Program-made: the position numbers and the translations under genes
Notes under the pieces: model-generated
What the model was told of the DNA's origin: nothing
The model's database searches: none
The model's input: the letters and a program-made list of their open reading frames with translations, nothing else
Source: Vespula vulgaris
Taxonomy: Eukaryota; Arthropoda; Insecta; Hymenoptera; Vespidae
NCBI RefSeq assembly: GCF_905475345.1
Contig: NC_066595.1
Location: 7,757,001-7,821,000 of the forward strand
Reading direction: 5' to 3'
DNA length: 64,000 nucleotides
In this document: piece by piece, positions 1-10,246 of the stretch
Layout: each line of letters opens with the position of its first letter
Position numbering within the stretch: position 1 is the first letter of the stretch

Positions 1-299
1 AAAATAAATATTTGTATAATAATTTGATTCGAAACGAATAATAATAATCAAGTTGATAAAAGTTAAAGATATGTAAATATATAAAAATGATATTAGAATA
101 AAATATAATAATATGATAAGAAAAAAAGTATATGAAATAAATAATGTAAATATGTAATATAAGTATCGTTTGATTGAATATGTAATTTGTAAAAGAGACA
201 CACTTTATGAGAATGTTGATTTATGACTAATATAATAACTTACTACTGTTAAATCCATTAAAATTCATATTATTCAACACTTCAACAATATGTGTTCAC
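1..299. other. AT-rich non-coding flank
   Basis: Very AT-rich sequence with no open frame worth reporting and no recognisable repeat. It borders the GC-richer island that starts near 300. Confidence 0.6.
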
Positions 300-640
300 T
301 GATTGATGAAAAGATATACTATGACCTAAAGGCAACGGCTGCCAACGGAGAACTGAACAACCCCTTTTAAACAGCAACGTAGCTGGTGGTAGACTACGTT
401 CCCCTGACCAATCACGAGAACCCATCTCCCAATCCCTAGGAGTAGAGCTTCCGTCAAGAGTATAGGAGAGAGACGGCATCCACTACAGAAAGATCTGTAT
501 TGGCTATGAGACGGAGCATGCCCCGAACGAATATTCCAAATCCCATAGCCAAAGGGGTGTGGTTCGATGGATTTTGACTGTATACAAGAAAAAATATTGT
601 CCCAACAACTTCTATCCAAAGGAGATGAAGTATTTGTGAT
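300..640. other. GC-richer island of unknown identity
   Basis: A block of about 340 bases near 50 percent GC sits between strongly AT-rich flanks. On the - strand a frame stays open for about 97 codons and on a second frame for about 65, but neither resembles a protein family I recognise, and both could be by-products of the low stop-codon density in GC-richer DNA. Abrupt composition edges fit a transposon fragment, a structured ncRNA gene or a conserved element. I compared it mentally with U1, U2, U3, 7SL, 7SK, RNase P and MRP signature motifs and saw no match. Confidence 0.45.
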
Positions 641-834
641 CTTGTCTTAATTAAAAAATTTTTTTCATATAAAAAATAATTACATAAAAAATAATAAAAA
701 ATATAGATTGACAAACCAAATACTTAATTTTACATAATATTACCATTTATTCAAACATAATATATCTATTAAAATAGGCCTATACTTTTTCAGCTGCAAC
801 ACCCTTTTTTAACAGCTATCCCTTTTTTATGTGT

Positions 835-869
835 AAAGGGGTGAAGCCCTTTACCCCTTTCAAAGGGGT
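835..869. repeat. Three-arm alternating hairpin element
   Basis: The 8-mer AAAGGGGT occurs at 835-842, its complement ACCCCTTT at 853-860, and AAAGGGGT again at 862-869. The middle arm can pair with either flank, giving two mutually exclusive hairpins with loops of 10 nt and 1 nt. It sits in AT-rich DNA about 1 kb upstream of KRR1. Function unknown. Confidence 0.7.
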
Positions 870-1640
870 TAAAATATAAAGGGAGACTAATGGTACATAA
901 AAAGGCATGTGTGACACTGGTACAGTCTGCAGTTCAAATACATTCAAACATAAAAAAGAGTGCCTAAAGCCAAATGTTCGTTGGATGTTAAAAAAAAAGA
1001 AAAAAAAAAAAGAAAGAAACTAAACCAAAATACTGAGTATACTTGAGGTTCTATTATCTATATATATATTTTTTTTCTGGATCACACAGCAAACCGTGTT
1101 TGTCAGAGATATTATCATGCTTTCATCAAAATTTAAATCATTAATCATGTATTAAATTAAAATGAATTTTTATTAGTCGTACAAGTATATACTTAACCTC
1201 AGAAAATATATTCACTAAAAAATATTGACTGATAACTTGCACAAATAATTACATAAACATAAAATTATGCATATATTTTTTAATTTGACGAATATCTATA
1301 AAAAGTAGTTAATTAAATAACTGAACAATTATATTTCTTTTTCAATTTTTCATTATAAACGTATGATCCGTACACGTGCGCACACGCGCGATTCGCGCCA
1401 TGAAAAGTTTAAAATTTTTTGGGAACTGTTATGTCGAGTACTGTTTTACCGATAGTTGTGATATAAATTTCATTACTCATATGGTAAATATAACATACAT
1501 TATACATAATAACAATTTAAAGTAATACGTTGCTATTATATATGTTAAATTTTACGCTTTTTTCTACTTAGGAATAAACGTATATATAGTTTATATACAA
1601 AATATTATATTCATATCATCGGAGAATGGTAGTATGTTTA
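870..1640. other. AT-rich intergenic DNA upstream of KRR1
   Basis: No gene seen. It contains an A-rich stretch (about 990-1020), a short TA run near 1060 and a CpG-rich word cluster at 1370-1400 (alternating CG/CA). Confidence 0.5.
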
Positions 1641-1924
1641 CGACATACATTGATACGTGGCGCTCATGGGACTATTCGTACGTAAAAACGCGTGTCCTTT
1701 TCGTTTATATAAAATCACGTATTTTATCATTTTTCTCGAGAAAACGTAAAATAGTACAAAAGGAAACATTATTTTTATAGCTAGTTTTATTATATATAAA
1801 AATTTAATTTATAATCGAATACTAAAGAATACGAATTATAACCTATAAAAATCCTACGTGGATTTCGATTGAAAATAAAATACTTAGTATAATGTTTTAA
1901 TTATTATAAAGTTTACTGTAAAAA
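1641..1924 (+). promoter_or_regulatory. Putative KRR1 promoter and 5' UTR region
   Basis: This is the region directly upstream of the KRR1 start codon. A TATA-like word lies at about 1706-1713, next to CpG-containing sequence at 1655-1700. No experimentally meaningful initiator can be picked by eye, so this marks the likely place of the promoter and is not a mapped start site. Confidence 0.3.
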
Positions 1925-2947
1925 ATGAGTGACAAAGAATCAGAAGAAGTTTCGAAAGTGAGTGGACCTGTGGATAATGCCTGGTCGTTGAAAATTCCAG
2001 CATTCAAACCTGAAGATAATCCACATCGTCTTTTGGAGGAAAGTTCTTTCGCTACTTTATTTCCAAAATATAGAGAACAATATTTAAAAGAACATTGGCC
2101 TCTGGTACAGAAAGCATTAGACGAATATGCAGTTAAAGCAGAGTTAGATCTCGTTGAAGGTAGTATGACAGTCAAAACGACAAGAAAGACTTGGGATCCT
2201 TATATCGTTGTAAAAGCAAGGGATATGATAAAACTCATGTCTAGATCGGTTCCTTTCGAACAAGCAGTGAGAGTATTGGAAGATAATATTGGTTCCGATA
2301 TTATAAAAATTTCTTCCTTTGTAAGAAATAAAGAAAAATTTGTTAAAAGACGACAAAGGTTAATTGGACCAAATGGATGTACGTTGAAATCAATAGAATT
2401 ATTAACAAATTGTTATGTGTTAGTTCAGGGACAAACAGTCTCTGCGTTAGGACCTTATAAAGGTTTACAACAGGTGAGACGTATTGCTGAAGATACTATG
2501 AAAAATATTCATCCTATTTATAATATAAAAGCGTTAATGATAAAAAGAGAATTAGCGAAAGATCCCAAATTGAAGAATGAAAACTGGGAAAGATTTTTAC
2601 CTAAGTTTAATAGTAAAAATGTTAGTAAGAGAAAACAACCAAGAAAGAAGAAAGAGAAGAAACCATATACTCCGTTCCCACCGCCGCAGCAAGAGAGCAA
2701 ACTTGATAAACAGCTTATGTCTGGAGAATATTTCTTAAAGGAAGAACAAAAGAGAGCAAAGAAGAAGAAGGAACAAGAGGCTAGACACGAAGAAGCTAAA
2801 AAGAGAAGGATAGAACGCAGAGAGCAGGCGTTTATTCCACCAGAGGAAAAACCAGTAGAGAATAATGCAAAAAGTACAGAAATAAATATCGATGAACTAA
2901 AGAAAAAGATTAGGAAAGGAATGAAGAAACATAATGCAAAAACATAG
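1925..2947 (+). CDS. KRR1: KRR1 small-subunit processome component, KH-domain RNA-binding protein
   Basis: Single-exon gene of 340 codons, ATG at 1925 and TAG at 2945-2947. KRR1 (dribble in Drosophila) is a nucleolar factor needed for 18S pre-rRNA processing and 40S subunit assembly. The conserved N-terminal block (residues about 28-60, with DNPHRLLEESSFATLFPKYR) is followed by a first degenerate KH fold (about 70-120) and a second KH fold (about 125-210) with KRRQRLIGPNG at 141-151. The GPNG at 148-151 is the GxxG-type loop. NIHPIYNIK (194-202) and KPYTPFPPPQ (246-255) are further family signatures. The C-terminus (about 235-340) is lysine/arginine-rich with coiled-coil-like EEQKRAKKKKEQEARHEE. 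The length is close to other insect members and somewhat shorter than vertebrate ones. There are no introns, unlike vertebrate KRR1; conserved sequence runs through without frame breaks, so the gene looks functional. Confidence 0.97.
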   Translation: MSDKESEEVSKVSGPVDNAWSLKIPAFKPEDNPHRLLEESSFATLFPKYREQYLKEHWPLVQKALDEYAVKAELDLVEGSMTVKTTRKTWDPYIVVKARDMIKLMSRSVPFEQAVRVLEDNIGSDIIKISSFVRNKEKFVKRRQRLIGPNGCTLKSIELLTNCYVLVQGQTVSALGPYKGLQQVRRIAEDTMKNIHPIYNIKALMIKRELAKDPKLKNENWERFLPKFNSKNVSKRKQPRKKKEKKPYTPFPPPQQESKLDKQLMSGEYFLKEEQKRAKKKKEQEARHEEAKKRRIERREQAFIPPEEKPVENNAKSTEINIDELKKKIRKGMKKHNAKT

Positions 2948-3033
2948 CCAAGGAGAAATATTTGAAATTGTAATAGAGACTTTGATGGGTGTATAGATTG
3001 CACATGTAAGATCTTTAACTAAATCAATTTTAT

Positions 3034-3039
3034 AATAAA
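3034..3039 (+). terminator. Probable KRR1 polyadenylation signal
   Basis: AATAAA lies 87 bases after the KRR1 stop codon and is the first canonical hexamer downstream on that strand. Confidence 0.55.
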
Positions 3040-3117
3040 TGTTTCTGCAGAAGTGTCTTATAATTTTATTAGAAAAACTTTGCCTAGAATTGCTATAATA
3101 TTATTTTTATCCTACAT

Positions 3118-3265
3118 TTATATATATATATATATTTATATACATATATTATATATATTTTAAGTATATATTTATATATATATATATCCATATAAATATA
3201 TATATAAAATTTATATATATTTATATATATGTATGTATGTATGTATATGTATGTATACATTTATG
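3118..3265. repeat. (TA)n / TATG microsatellite cluster
   Basis: Interrupted TA dinucleotide repeats followed by TATG/TGTA tetranucleotides, just downstream of KRR1. Confidence 0.85.
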
Positions 3266-4021
3266 CATATGTAATAATTATACATTTGCGAATAGGATAG
3301 AGGATAATATTGATTTTCATGTTTTGAAAAGAAATTAATTTATGTAAAACAAAAAGATGATATTGAGGACAATTTCGCAATTTTAATTTAAACGAAATTA
3401 TTTTTTCGACATATGCGACGTTGAATTATAAAATCATAGTGATTTTATTTTGTTTATAATATGCACTAATCGTCTTTAGAACATTCGTAATTTCTCCGAA
3501 ATATTCGATTACGATCACACTCTCTTATAGAAAAATTCATTTTTCTAACGATTCAGAAGAAACCGCAAATAACAATACGTAAGGAATAGTTCAATATACA
3601 GCCTTCGTATTTTACTTGTAACAATGTTTCTTCATCAATTACAAAGGTATTTTATAGGATACGAATGTTAACATTGACTGATTACTTATTATCTTAACTT
3701 AATTTCGAATTTTCTTGTTATTGTTATCGTACAGTTTATAGACTTGGAAAGTACAATGTTCCGTTTCTTCATTAATTTATATTTATATTTTCACGTGATA
3801 AGGTTTATTTACAAGTATCAGCGTAATTATGGTAGAGAAACTTTATAGTTTCAACTCGTTCGTCATGCACGGAAGCAAAGAGAAAAAGTATCCGTATCTT
3901 TTATTATAGCAAAGAAGTATTATTTCGAGAAGTTAGGACGGGAGAAAGATAATTAATTAATAGAATATATGAAATTATTTACAAGGTCTTTTTCGTATAA
4001 TTCTATGGGAGTGATCATCTC
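3266..4021. other. Intergenic DNA between convergent genes
   Basis: AT-rich, with no coding signal. Nothing identified. Confidence 0.6.
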
Positions 4022-4133
4022 CATTTCTAATAAAGTAGGCATTCGTGAGAATGGAATTGGCCGGAAAGCGAAAGACCCAGGTTCGAATCCCAGTCCAGAA
4101 CACCCTAGGGCCCAACTTTTATCACGAATCCTA
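4022..4133 (+). mobile_element. tRNA-derived SINE copy, internally shortened, + orientation
   Basis: This copy has the same ends as the four - strand copies at 30.3, 38.6, 39.1 and 39.6 kb. Its start contains GTAGGCATTCGTG and its end reads CCAACTTTTATCACGAATCCTA. It carries a strong tRNA B-box (GGTTCGAATCC at about 4080-4090). Part of the tRNA-like head that holds the A-box in the other copies is missing. The T-arm does not pair fully, so this is not a working tRNA gene. Confidence 0.7.
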
Positions 4134-5900
4134 CAATTCTTGCACCTGTACGCGCGTCTACCACATTTTCACTTTGCGAGTGTATCTTAAATATGAAACA
4201 GACGCACGGAATTCGTCTACATCTATGTATGTACACAACCAACATACACGTAACATTACGATTCATATAAATTGTTCATTAATATTTCAATAATAATTTT
4301 TTTTTTAGAGTTAAACGCTTGATAAACGCAAATCTCATCTAGTAAAAATGTAAAAACTGAAATTTTATGGAATAAAAATTAAAAATTAAACTTAAAGATA
4401 ATATATAAAATTTGGATGATAATGTTACGAGTACGCAGGCGTGTATAATGCATTCGCTTGTTAATATCGTATTCTCATTCTCTAATTTAGATGTACAATA
4501 TACTTGTTATTAACGAACGTTCGTTATCTTTTGTCTGCCATTTTGCAAGAACATATCGATCATTTATAATATCTACACTAAAACATGTTATTACCTATTT
4601 AAAGTATCAATATGTAAAAAAACAATCTCCCAACAAACATTTTCGACTACATTGTTGTCAACATTGAAGATGACATTCGGATGGGCGCAATATCATACAA
4701 AAGCTCAATGCAAAGCGCGCAATATCGTACAATATTAAATTTCAAACCTCCGATAGATGCGAATCCGGCGCAAAAACGGCGGCAGTTATAATCAGTTATC
4801 GGCGAAAAGTCGAGGCCATAAAAAAAGCCATCTCACATGCCGATCTGCCTAAATCGTAAGAACTGCATCATATTGCTATATAAGTCACCGTGTATATGTA
4901 CTTTCGCCTTTTCATTTAACGCATTGCGGATGTCTTTGTAATAATTAATTATACTAATTGTTTCTATACGTTTCACCGAAGAGATCCGAACGAAATTATA
5001 TAGTTTATCGATCGATCGGTCCGCAATGTGTTAAATTATTACACGCTAAGCGTATCGCGATTCCCATCCGTTCGCACAACCAAGTAAATACATATATAAT
5101 TTCTTACAAAAATAAATCTCTTTATCGAGAATCATAAAGCGTGGAGTCGAAACATTCGCTTTGTCTCACGATTCCAATCTTACGGATTGGAGACAAAAAA
5201 TCTCGATGCGACCGAACGCTCTAAAAATTGATTAAAATCTGCTATGTATGTATATATATATATATATGAAAAAAAAAGAAAAGAAAAGAAGAAAAAAAAG
5301 AAAAGGAGAACGGACGCAGCGTAGATGAATTTTTCAGACTCGTAAAGATGTGACTAAAATGCTTCTCGAATCGATCTACGACCTATCGTCGATCATCGAT
5401 AATCGTCAAGCTGTAAGAAATAATATCCTCATTCCTCCACGCATGCATCTTTTGATAGATTACAATAAAAAATAAAACTTGTGGAAAGTAGATATAACAT
5501 CGCGAATGACTAGTAAAGAGTAAGGAAAAAAAAAAAACATTAAAATATTAATAATCGAACCTAGAGTTACCTCGTGTCAGAACGTATACACATTGCTCTA
5601 TCGATTCTTCGTTTTATATAACATATGTACTAGTAAAATTATAATCTCAAATTGGTATTCATAAGCAAAATCTCTCGTCAAGTATCTTCTATATTAAAAT
5701 ACAATAATAGTGAAGTAACATCTGACTTAAAAAAAAAAAAAAAAAAAAGAAGGTAAAAGAAAATATATATTTTGAAAATAAATGCAAAGAAGTAATCGCT
5801 CGAGCGATTGTATTTCGAGATCATTACACATTTAAGTATACGCGCAAATCAAATTGTTCAGGGAAATTCGATGGGAACGTGCGAAGTCCTTACACTTTTT
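4134..5900. other. Intergenic DNA between KRR1 and the transferase
   Basis: AT-rich, with patches richer in CpG (4670-4860, 4980-5060). It contains A-rich purine runs at about 5268-5305, 5524-5540 and 5728-5755 and a short TA repeat at about 5245-5266. No coding region recognised. Confidence 0.55.
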
Positions 5901-5901
5901 T

Positions 5902-5907
5902 TTTATT
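5902..5907 (-). terminator. Candidate polyadenylation signal of the transferase
   Basis: On the - strand this reads AATAAA, about 395 bases beyond the stop codon at 6302. It is the first canonical hexamer I see downstream. Confidence 0.35.
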
Positions 5908-6059
5908 GTATTTTCTTTTTTTCTTTTTTTTTTATATCATGTAGCACGTTTTATAATATAAAAAATTCGGAGTCATCGTATCGATTGGTTTAAGAAAAAG
6001 AAAACCGAGAGTATGGTCCGTGATTCGTTTCAAGAACGACGATTTTTTCTAGGCCCAAA

Positions 6060-6128
6060 GAAGATGATGATGAAGTAGAAGAAGAAGAAGAAGAAGAAGT
6101 AGAAGAAGAAGAAGAAGAAGAAAAAGAC
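6060..6128. repeat. (GAA)n tract in the transferase 3' UTR
   Basis: Interrupted GAA/GTA triplets on the + strand, hence (TTC)n in the transcript. The tract lies between the stop codon and the candidate poly(A) signal, so it is probably part of the 3' UTR. Confidence 0.75.
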
Positions 6129-6301
6129 GGAGAAGGAAAATCTCTCTTCTCTCTGCGACGAATTCGTCTCGCGTGTTCGTTTTAACGATCGAACGGACGA
6201 AACAATCGATCCTTTGGAAGATTTGGCGAACTCGTGGGACGAGAGACGTATTATTACGCGGTCGAGTAAGGTGATTGTTCTCATCGAGAGGACGATGGAA
6301 G

Positions 6302-6571
6302 TTAGTGAGTGTGATTGTAGAGATGCCACCTCTGCGTTTCCGCGTTAGAATCACATTTCTCCGCGGTGATTCCACGTTGAGCGTGATATCTGGAATCCAC
6401 GCAGACGGGAATCCTAGAGTGCCTTATGAGACCACCTTCCAAGTGTCGCCACTTCTGATTTTCGCTGCCGTCGCAAACCTGCATGAGGAGCGTCGTACCT
6501 TTCGCGTAAAGTGGTAACGTCAGGCAAAGATCGTGATGCTTTATCAGACCATCCTTGGTAAGGCCCCATTC
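6302..6571 (-). CDS. Pgant2: GalNAc-transferase, last exon: C-terminal part of the ricin-type lectin domain
   Basis: Exon 9 of the nine recovered exons. The acceptor AG is at 6573-6572, the exon begins in phase 0 with EWGLTKDG, and it ends at TAA 6304-6302 (89 codons). It completes the first QxW repeat (GGNQEW spans the junction) and encodes the beta repeat (DLCLTLPL to NQKW) and the gamma repeat (CVDSRYHAQRG to TQRW). This lectin module helps GalNAc-transferases find already glycosylated substrates. The protein ends with HLYNHTH a few residues after the last QxW, at the family's normal place, so the C-terminus is intact. Confidence 0.95.
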   Translation of the reverse strand, partial: EWGLTKDGLIKHHDLCLTLPLYAKGTTLLMQVCDGSENQKWRHLEGGLIRHSRIPVCVDSRYHAQRGITAEKCDSNAETQRWHLYNHTH

Positions 6572-8076
6572 CTGAAATGATCAAATTGTTCATAATATAG
6601 TCCTTTAAACTTATATCTTATCATTCGTTTTTTTTCATCCTCGATCAAAATTTTCACTATCCACGAATCCTATAATGCATCGTTTCAGCTAGTGAAAAAC
6701 TAATCGATCATAAATCATAAAACTATATTGCTTCTTTCGCTCGTAAATCTCGATGAAACTGATATACAGTGTGACAGGTTTAAATATATAAACTCAATAA
6801 TTTTCCTATGTGTTAAAAATGGAAAAAATGTTTCATATTAACGTTGTACGATGTCAATCATATCGATAATTAATAGATTTTGAAATAATCACGGAAAGCC
6901 CTGCGAAGATTATGTTTAAATTTATAAATAGAATTCTATATTTTTTACCTTATCGCTGATATTTAATTATTTTCGAAACACTATCTATATTTTATATGAG
7001 TCATTAAACTTTAAATTTAGTATAAACCTGTCATTAGCATTATCCGATGTATTTCGCGGATAGAAACATAATTCGATCCGACTTTGTATATTTTTAAAGG
7101 AAAAGCAATGGAATTGTGCTACGTCGATGCAAAATATATAAATGTATTGCTAATAATGGAGGATGTATAAATGGAAGGACATTAATTTTAAAGGCAAGAG
7201 AAAACAAAATAGGATGAAATCAAATCGAACAAAAAAGGTTGAATCGGAAGGTTTCCAATACGAGTGGATTGAATCAGCTGAGATAGAACAGCCAAAGATA
7301 GTGGCAATTTTTATGTATTTTCAAATATTTTCGATTATCTTTGATATCCGAAGATAGTCAAAGATAACCGACAAAATTCTAGGTAAAACCGTAAATGAAG
7401 TCGCAGAGAAAACTCTAATTAAACCTATGAATGACATTGTGGAAAAAATCCTAGACAAAATTACAGACGAAACCCCAAACAAGACTCCAGACGCGCATAA
7501 ACTAAACGAACCTAAATCTAATCCGATTCGACCCGACTCGACTCGCTCGAGTCGAAGTAAGTCGAACCTTTCTTGTTTTTTTCAATCTTGTTTTGTTCTG
7601 TTCTATTAGATCGTTTCTGTCCTGTCTTTAAAATTGATGTGCCAATGACATTAGCACGCTTTTTCATGTCCATTATTAAGAATATTTTCATATATTTTTC
7701 ATCGATTTGGGTCAATTCGATTATTTTTCGACAATTCGCTAGAAGCACATAAAGTCCAACCCAATACATCATGATGTAGGATACATTAGATAACGCTAAT
7801 GCTAAATTTGAAGATAAATGATTAAACAATGATCTGTAGAAAATATATAATGTAAGTAGTGTTTTGAAAACAGTCTTTGATGAAAGATATATAATAAAAA
7901 ATATAGGGTTCTATATAAAAATGTAAATGTAACGTTTACATGGCCCTGTAAGATTATCGTAAAGTGAAATAATAATCGTTGCGATGTGTTCCCCTTGATA
8001 TCATGCAACATTCGTCTAAAACATTTTTTTGTATGTTTAATACTTAGAGAAATAATCGCTTGTATACATATAAACC

Positions 8077-8113
<37 letters not shown>

Positions 8114-8395
8114 TGTGTATATATGTATATATAGCTTTATTTGCCCCGAGCGTACGACTTACGAACAGAGTAACGTGTCACGCTCTTTCGTGATTTATAA
8201 CGCGTAGGTATTACTACGAATTTTAACGTGGTATCTCTCTAAGAAGAATCTACTTTGAAAAATTGGACGAGTAGAATCAAATCGAAAGGAGTAATTTATT
8301 AGGTGTTCAAACGTTTGGACAACGTTCGTTTTCCCAGAAAGTAATTGAAGAAAATACTTCGTTACATTCGTTAAATGCATCGTACTGTTACGTAC
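6572..8395 (-). other. Intron 8 of the transferase (1.8 kb)
   Basis: Donor GT at 8395-8394, acceptor AG at 6573-6572. It contains a degenerate, short-period A-rich repeat at about 7340-7510 and a pure TA microsatellite at 8079-8110. No nested gene recognised. Confidence 0.8.
8079..8110. repeat. (TA)n microsatellite
   Basis: About 16 uninterrupted TA units inside intron 8, followed by a GT/TA mixed stretch. Confidence 0.9.
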
Positions 8396-8606
8396 TTGAT
8401 TGCCACCGGTATCGTGGCAGGGATATAAACCAACGTTTCCATCTAGCAAATGGCCCATGCTATCCAGACAAGCCGTGCCTTGCTTCAGAGATCCTCCTGG
8501 ACCACCCTCACTCGTAGGGATCACCAATTCGGGATAGACGTGTTTCAAATACCAAATAAAGGGCTTGCAGCCCAGTTCTCGTTTCAGTTCCATTCTGTCT
8601 TGAATA
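8396..8606 (-). CDS. Pgant2: GalNAc-transferase, exon 8: end of catalytic domain and start of lectin domain
   Basis: Acceptor AG 8608-8607, donor GT 8395-8394, 211 bases. It begins with the third base of an Asn codon (NIPYGN spans the junction), followed by IQDRMELKRELGCKPFIWYL, the family's catalytic-domain exit, and VYPEL. After a short linker (SEGGPGGSL) the lectin domain starts with CLDSMGH; CLD of the alpha repeat falls at recovered residues 428-430. The exon ends after GGNQ in phase 0, which joins directly to EWGL. Confidence 0.95.
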
Positions 8607-8701
8607 CTGTTGAAAAGCAATAAAAGGATTAGAGAAGATATCGATAGAACATGTAAACGAATTTTGATCTTTAATATAGATTTCCGAAGTAATCTACTTA
8701 C

Positions 8702-8921
8702 TTTCCATAAGGAATGTTCCGTGCAAGAGGTACGGCATTATAATAAAATTGTTTATATTCATCCATCCATACTTCTGCGGCACGTCTCGTGTTCCGTGCG
8801 AAAACATTCCCACTACCACCAGGAAATGAATAAGGATGACGTTTTCTAAAGACATGACCCACTCGAGAACATGGAATAATTTCCAGACTGCCACCGCATT
8901 GCCATACACGGAAGGATATTT
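8702..8921 (-). CDS. Pgant2: GalNAc-transferase, exon 7: catalytic core with the essential His
   Basis: Acceptor AG 8923-8922, donor GTAAGT at 8701, 220 bases. It encodes ISFRVWQCGGSLEIIPCS, then RVGHVFRKRHPY, then FPGGSGNVFARNTRRAAEVW and MDEYKQFYY. The His of RKRHPY (recovered residue 337) corresponds to the metal-coordinating His of the family. The block is close to human GALNT2, which is the main reason for the subfamily assignment. The introns on either side are only 75 and 95 bases. Confidence 0.96.
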
Positions 8922-8996
8922 CTGAACAGATAATCGTGTAGTTTGTAGGGATTTCGAAATAAAACGAAATTAAAGAGAATTGTTAAATTGTCTCAC

Positions 8997-9212
8997 CAAG
9001 ATTTTCACCACCCCAAACGTCCATTTGGGTGTCATATTTTCCAAGTTTCTCAAAATAAGCTTTGTTGATGACGAATAATCCACCAGCTATCATCGGCGTT
9101 CTGATTGCTTGCGTTGGATCCTTTTGTCGTGCTTGTCTTTCGGCTTGGCTTAAATATTCCCATTTAAAAACTAAACTCCAATCGAAGCCTCCTCTCAAAT
9201 CTGCCGATGCAC
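8997..9212 (-). CDS. Pgant2: GalNAc-transferase, exon 6: Gal/GalNAc-transferase subdomain with WGGEN
   Basis: Acceptor AG 9214-9213, donor GTGAGA at 8996, 216 bases. It encodes GASADLRGGFDW, SLVFKWEYL, RTPMIAGGLFVINKAYFEKL and DVWGGENL. The WGGEN (recovered residues 303-307) is the hallmark of the acceptor-side subdomain. GASADL-GGFDW-LVFKW is characteristic of the GALNT2-like branch, whereas GALNT1-like enzymes have a different string here. The last codon is split and completed as Glu, giving GENLEISFRVW. Confidence 0.96.
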
Positions 9213-9481
9213 CTATTACAGACAAATAATTTATTGATCCAATTTTTTCGATACAGAGACTCGAAATTTCTCGAAAAACTGGTTTTTCACATTCCACGTT
9301 CATTTAGCAAAGAGTATTGAAATTCCCGCTCTTTATTTAATTTTTCATCGATTATCATCGAAGTCAATTTCAAACTATATTCGATGGTTTTCATTTTTTA
9401 ACGAACAATACGTGTACTTCATGGCCACTCGAACTTGAAGCGAGAGTAATTTTTCAATGACAATAGAGGCAAGCAAATTAC

Positions 9482-9733
9482 CGATATATTGGAACGTATC
9501 CATGCTGATAACGTCGATTACAGGACAAACAACTCTCGTTGGGTCCTCTGCTACTCTTTCTAAAAGGGGTTGCAACCAATCAGCGTTGCACTCGCAGTGA
9601 GAGTCCAGAAACGTTAAAACGCTAGCAGTGGCCGCATCGGCGCCTCGAACTCTCGATCTCATTAAACCTTCTCTTTTTTCGTTTCTGATCACTCGTATTT
9701 TATGAATCCTTGACAGTTCTTCGCCGTCTTCAG
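9482..9733 (-). CDS. Pgant2: GalNAc-transferase, exon 5: GT-A core with the DxH metal site
   Basis: Acceptor AG 9735-9734, donor GT 9481-9480, 252 bases. It encodes EDGEELSRI, RVIRNEKREGLMRSRVRGAD, VLTFLDSHCECNADWLQPLL, RVAEDPTRVVCPVIDVIS and MDTFQYIG. The DSH triplet (recovered residues 196-198) is the DxH motif that binds Mn2+ and UDP-GalNAc. The GLMRSRVRGAD block is also near-invariant in the family. Confidence 0.96.
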
Positions 9734-9835
9734 CTGAAACGATGAATGGAATTCGTGTAAACAAATTTTTCCGATCGTAGACATATATGTAAAAAAAAAA
9801 AAAATAAACATAAAAATTCTAGCCGAAGTACTCAC

Positions 9836-9903
9836 GATGATCGCTAAAATCATCGACCAATATGATCTCCTTGATCAGATGCTCGGGGCTTCTATTGAGT
9901 ACG
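9836..9903 (-). CDS. Pgant2: GalNAc-transferase, exon 4 (68-base microexon)
   Basis: Acceptor AG 9905-9904, donor GTGAGT at 9835, 68 bases. It encodes VLNRSPEHLIKEIILVDDFS and DH; IILVDDFSD is the nucleotide-binding strand-loop of the GT-A fold. It is too short to stand out as an open frame and was found by following splice phases: AG+C makes Ser and CAT-C+CT makes His-Pro across its junctions. Confidence 0.93.
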
Positions 9904-10199
9904 CTAAAAAAAGAAAAAAAAAGAAAAGGAAAGTAATTAAGAATTCTCGTTAATTCGAACGGTCGATTTATATGGTCGCCTTAAATAAATTTAAGGCTCC
10001 GTTACGCCTCTTGGTTCAACCTCTGCAAGAACTTGCCGACTCTTGACTACCAAAACTCTCCTTCATCTCTTTTCCTTCCGGTCTCGTAGATGGAAAAATG
10101 TTTTAATTAATACGAGACCGAGTTATGAGAAAAATCTCTGATTTATGCTCGATGCCAGAAACTCGTGGAACGAAGAGGAAGGAGAAGGAGGAGGCGGAG

Positions 10200-10246
<47 letters not shown>

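Noticed and set aside
2518..3003. 161-codon - strand frame antisense to the end of KRR1
   Set aside because: It is Phe/Leu/Ser-rich as the complement of the lysine-rich KRR1 tail, with no independent support.
4045..4110. Possible tRNA gene with a good B-box
   Set aside because: There is no acceptor stem, the T-stem has two mismatches and the A-box region is missing; it shares its ends with the SINE copies.
6275..6517. + strand open frame opposite the last transferase exon
   Set aside because: It is the antisense shadow of the lectin-domain exon, which is supported by QxW repeats, splice phase and homology.
8694..8909. - strand frame starting with codons that read MYGNAVAVWK
   Set aside because: It overlaps exon 7 in the wrong frame. 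The frame used by splicing gives FRVWQCGGSLEIIPC, an unmistakable family match.
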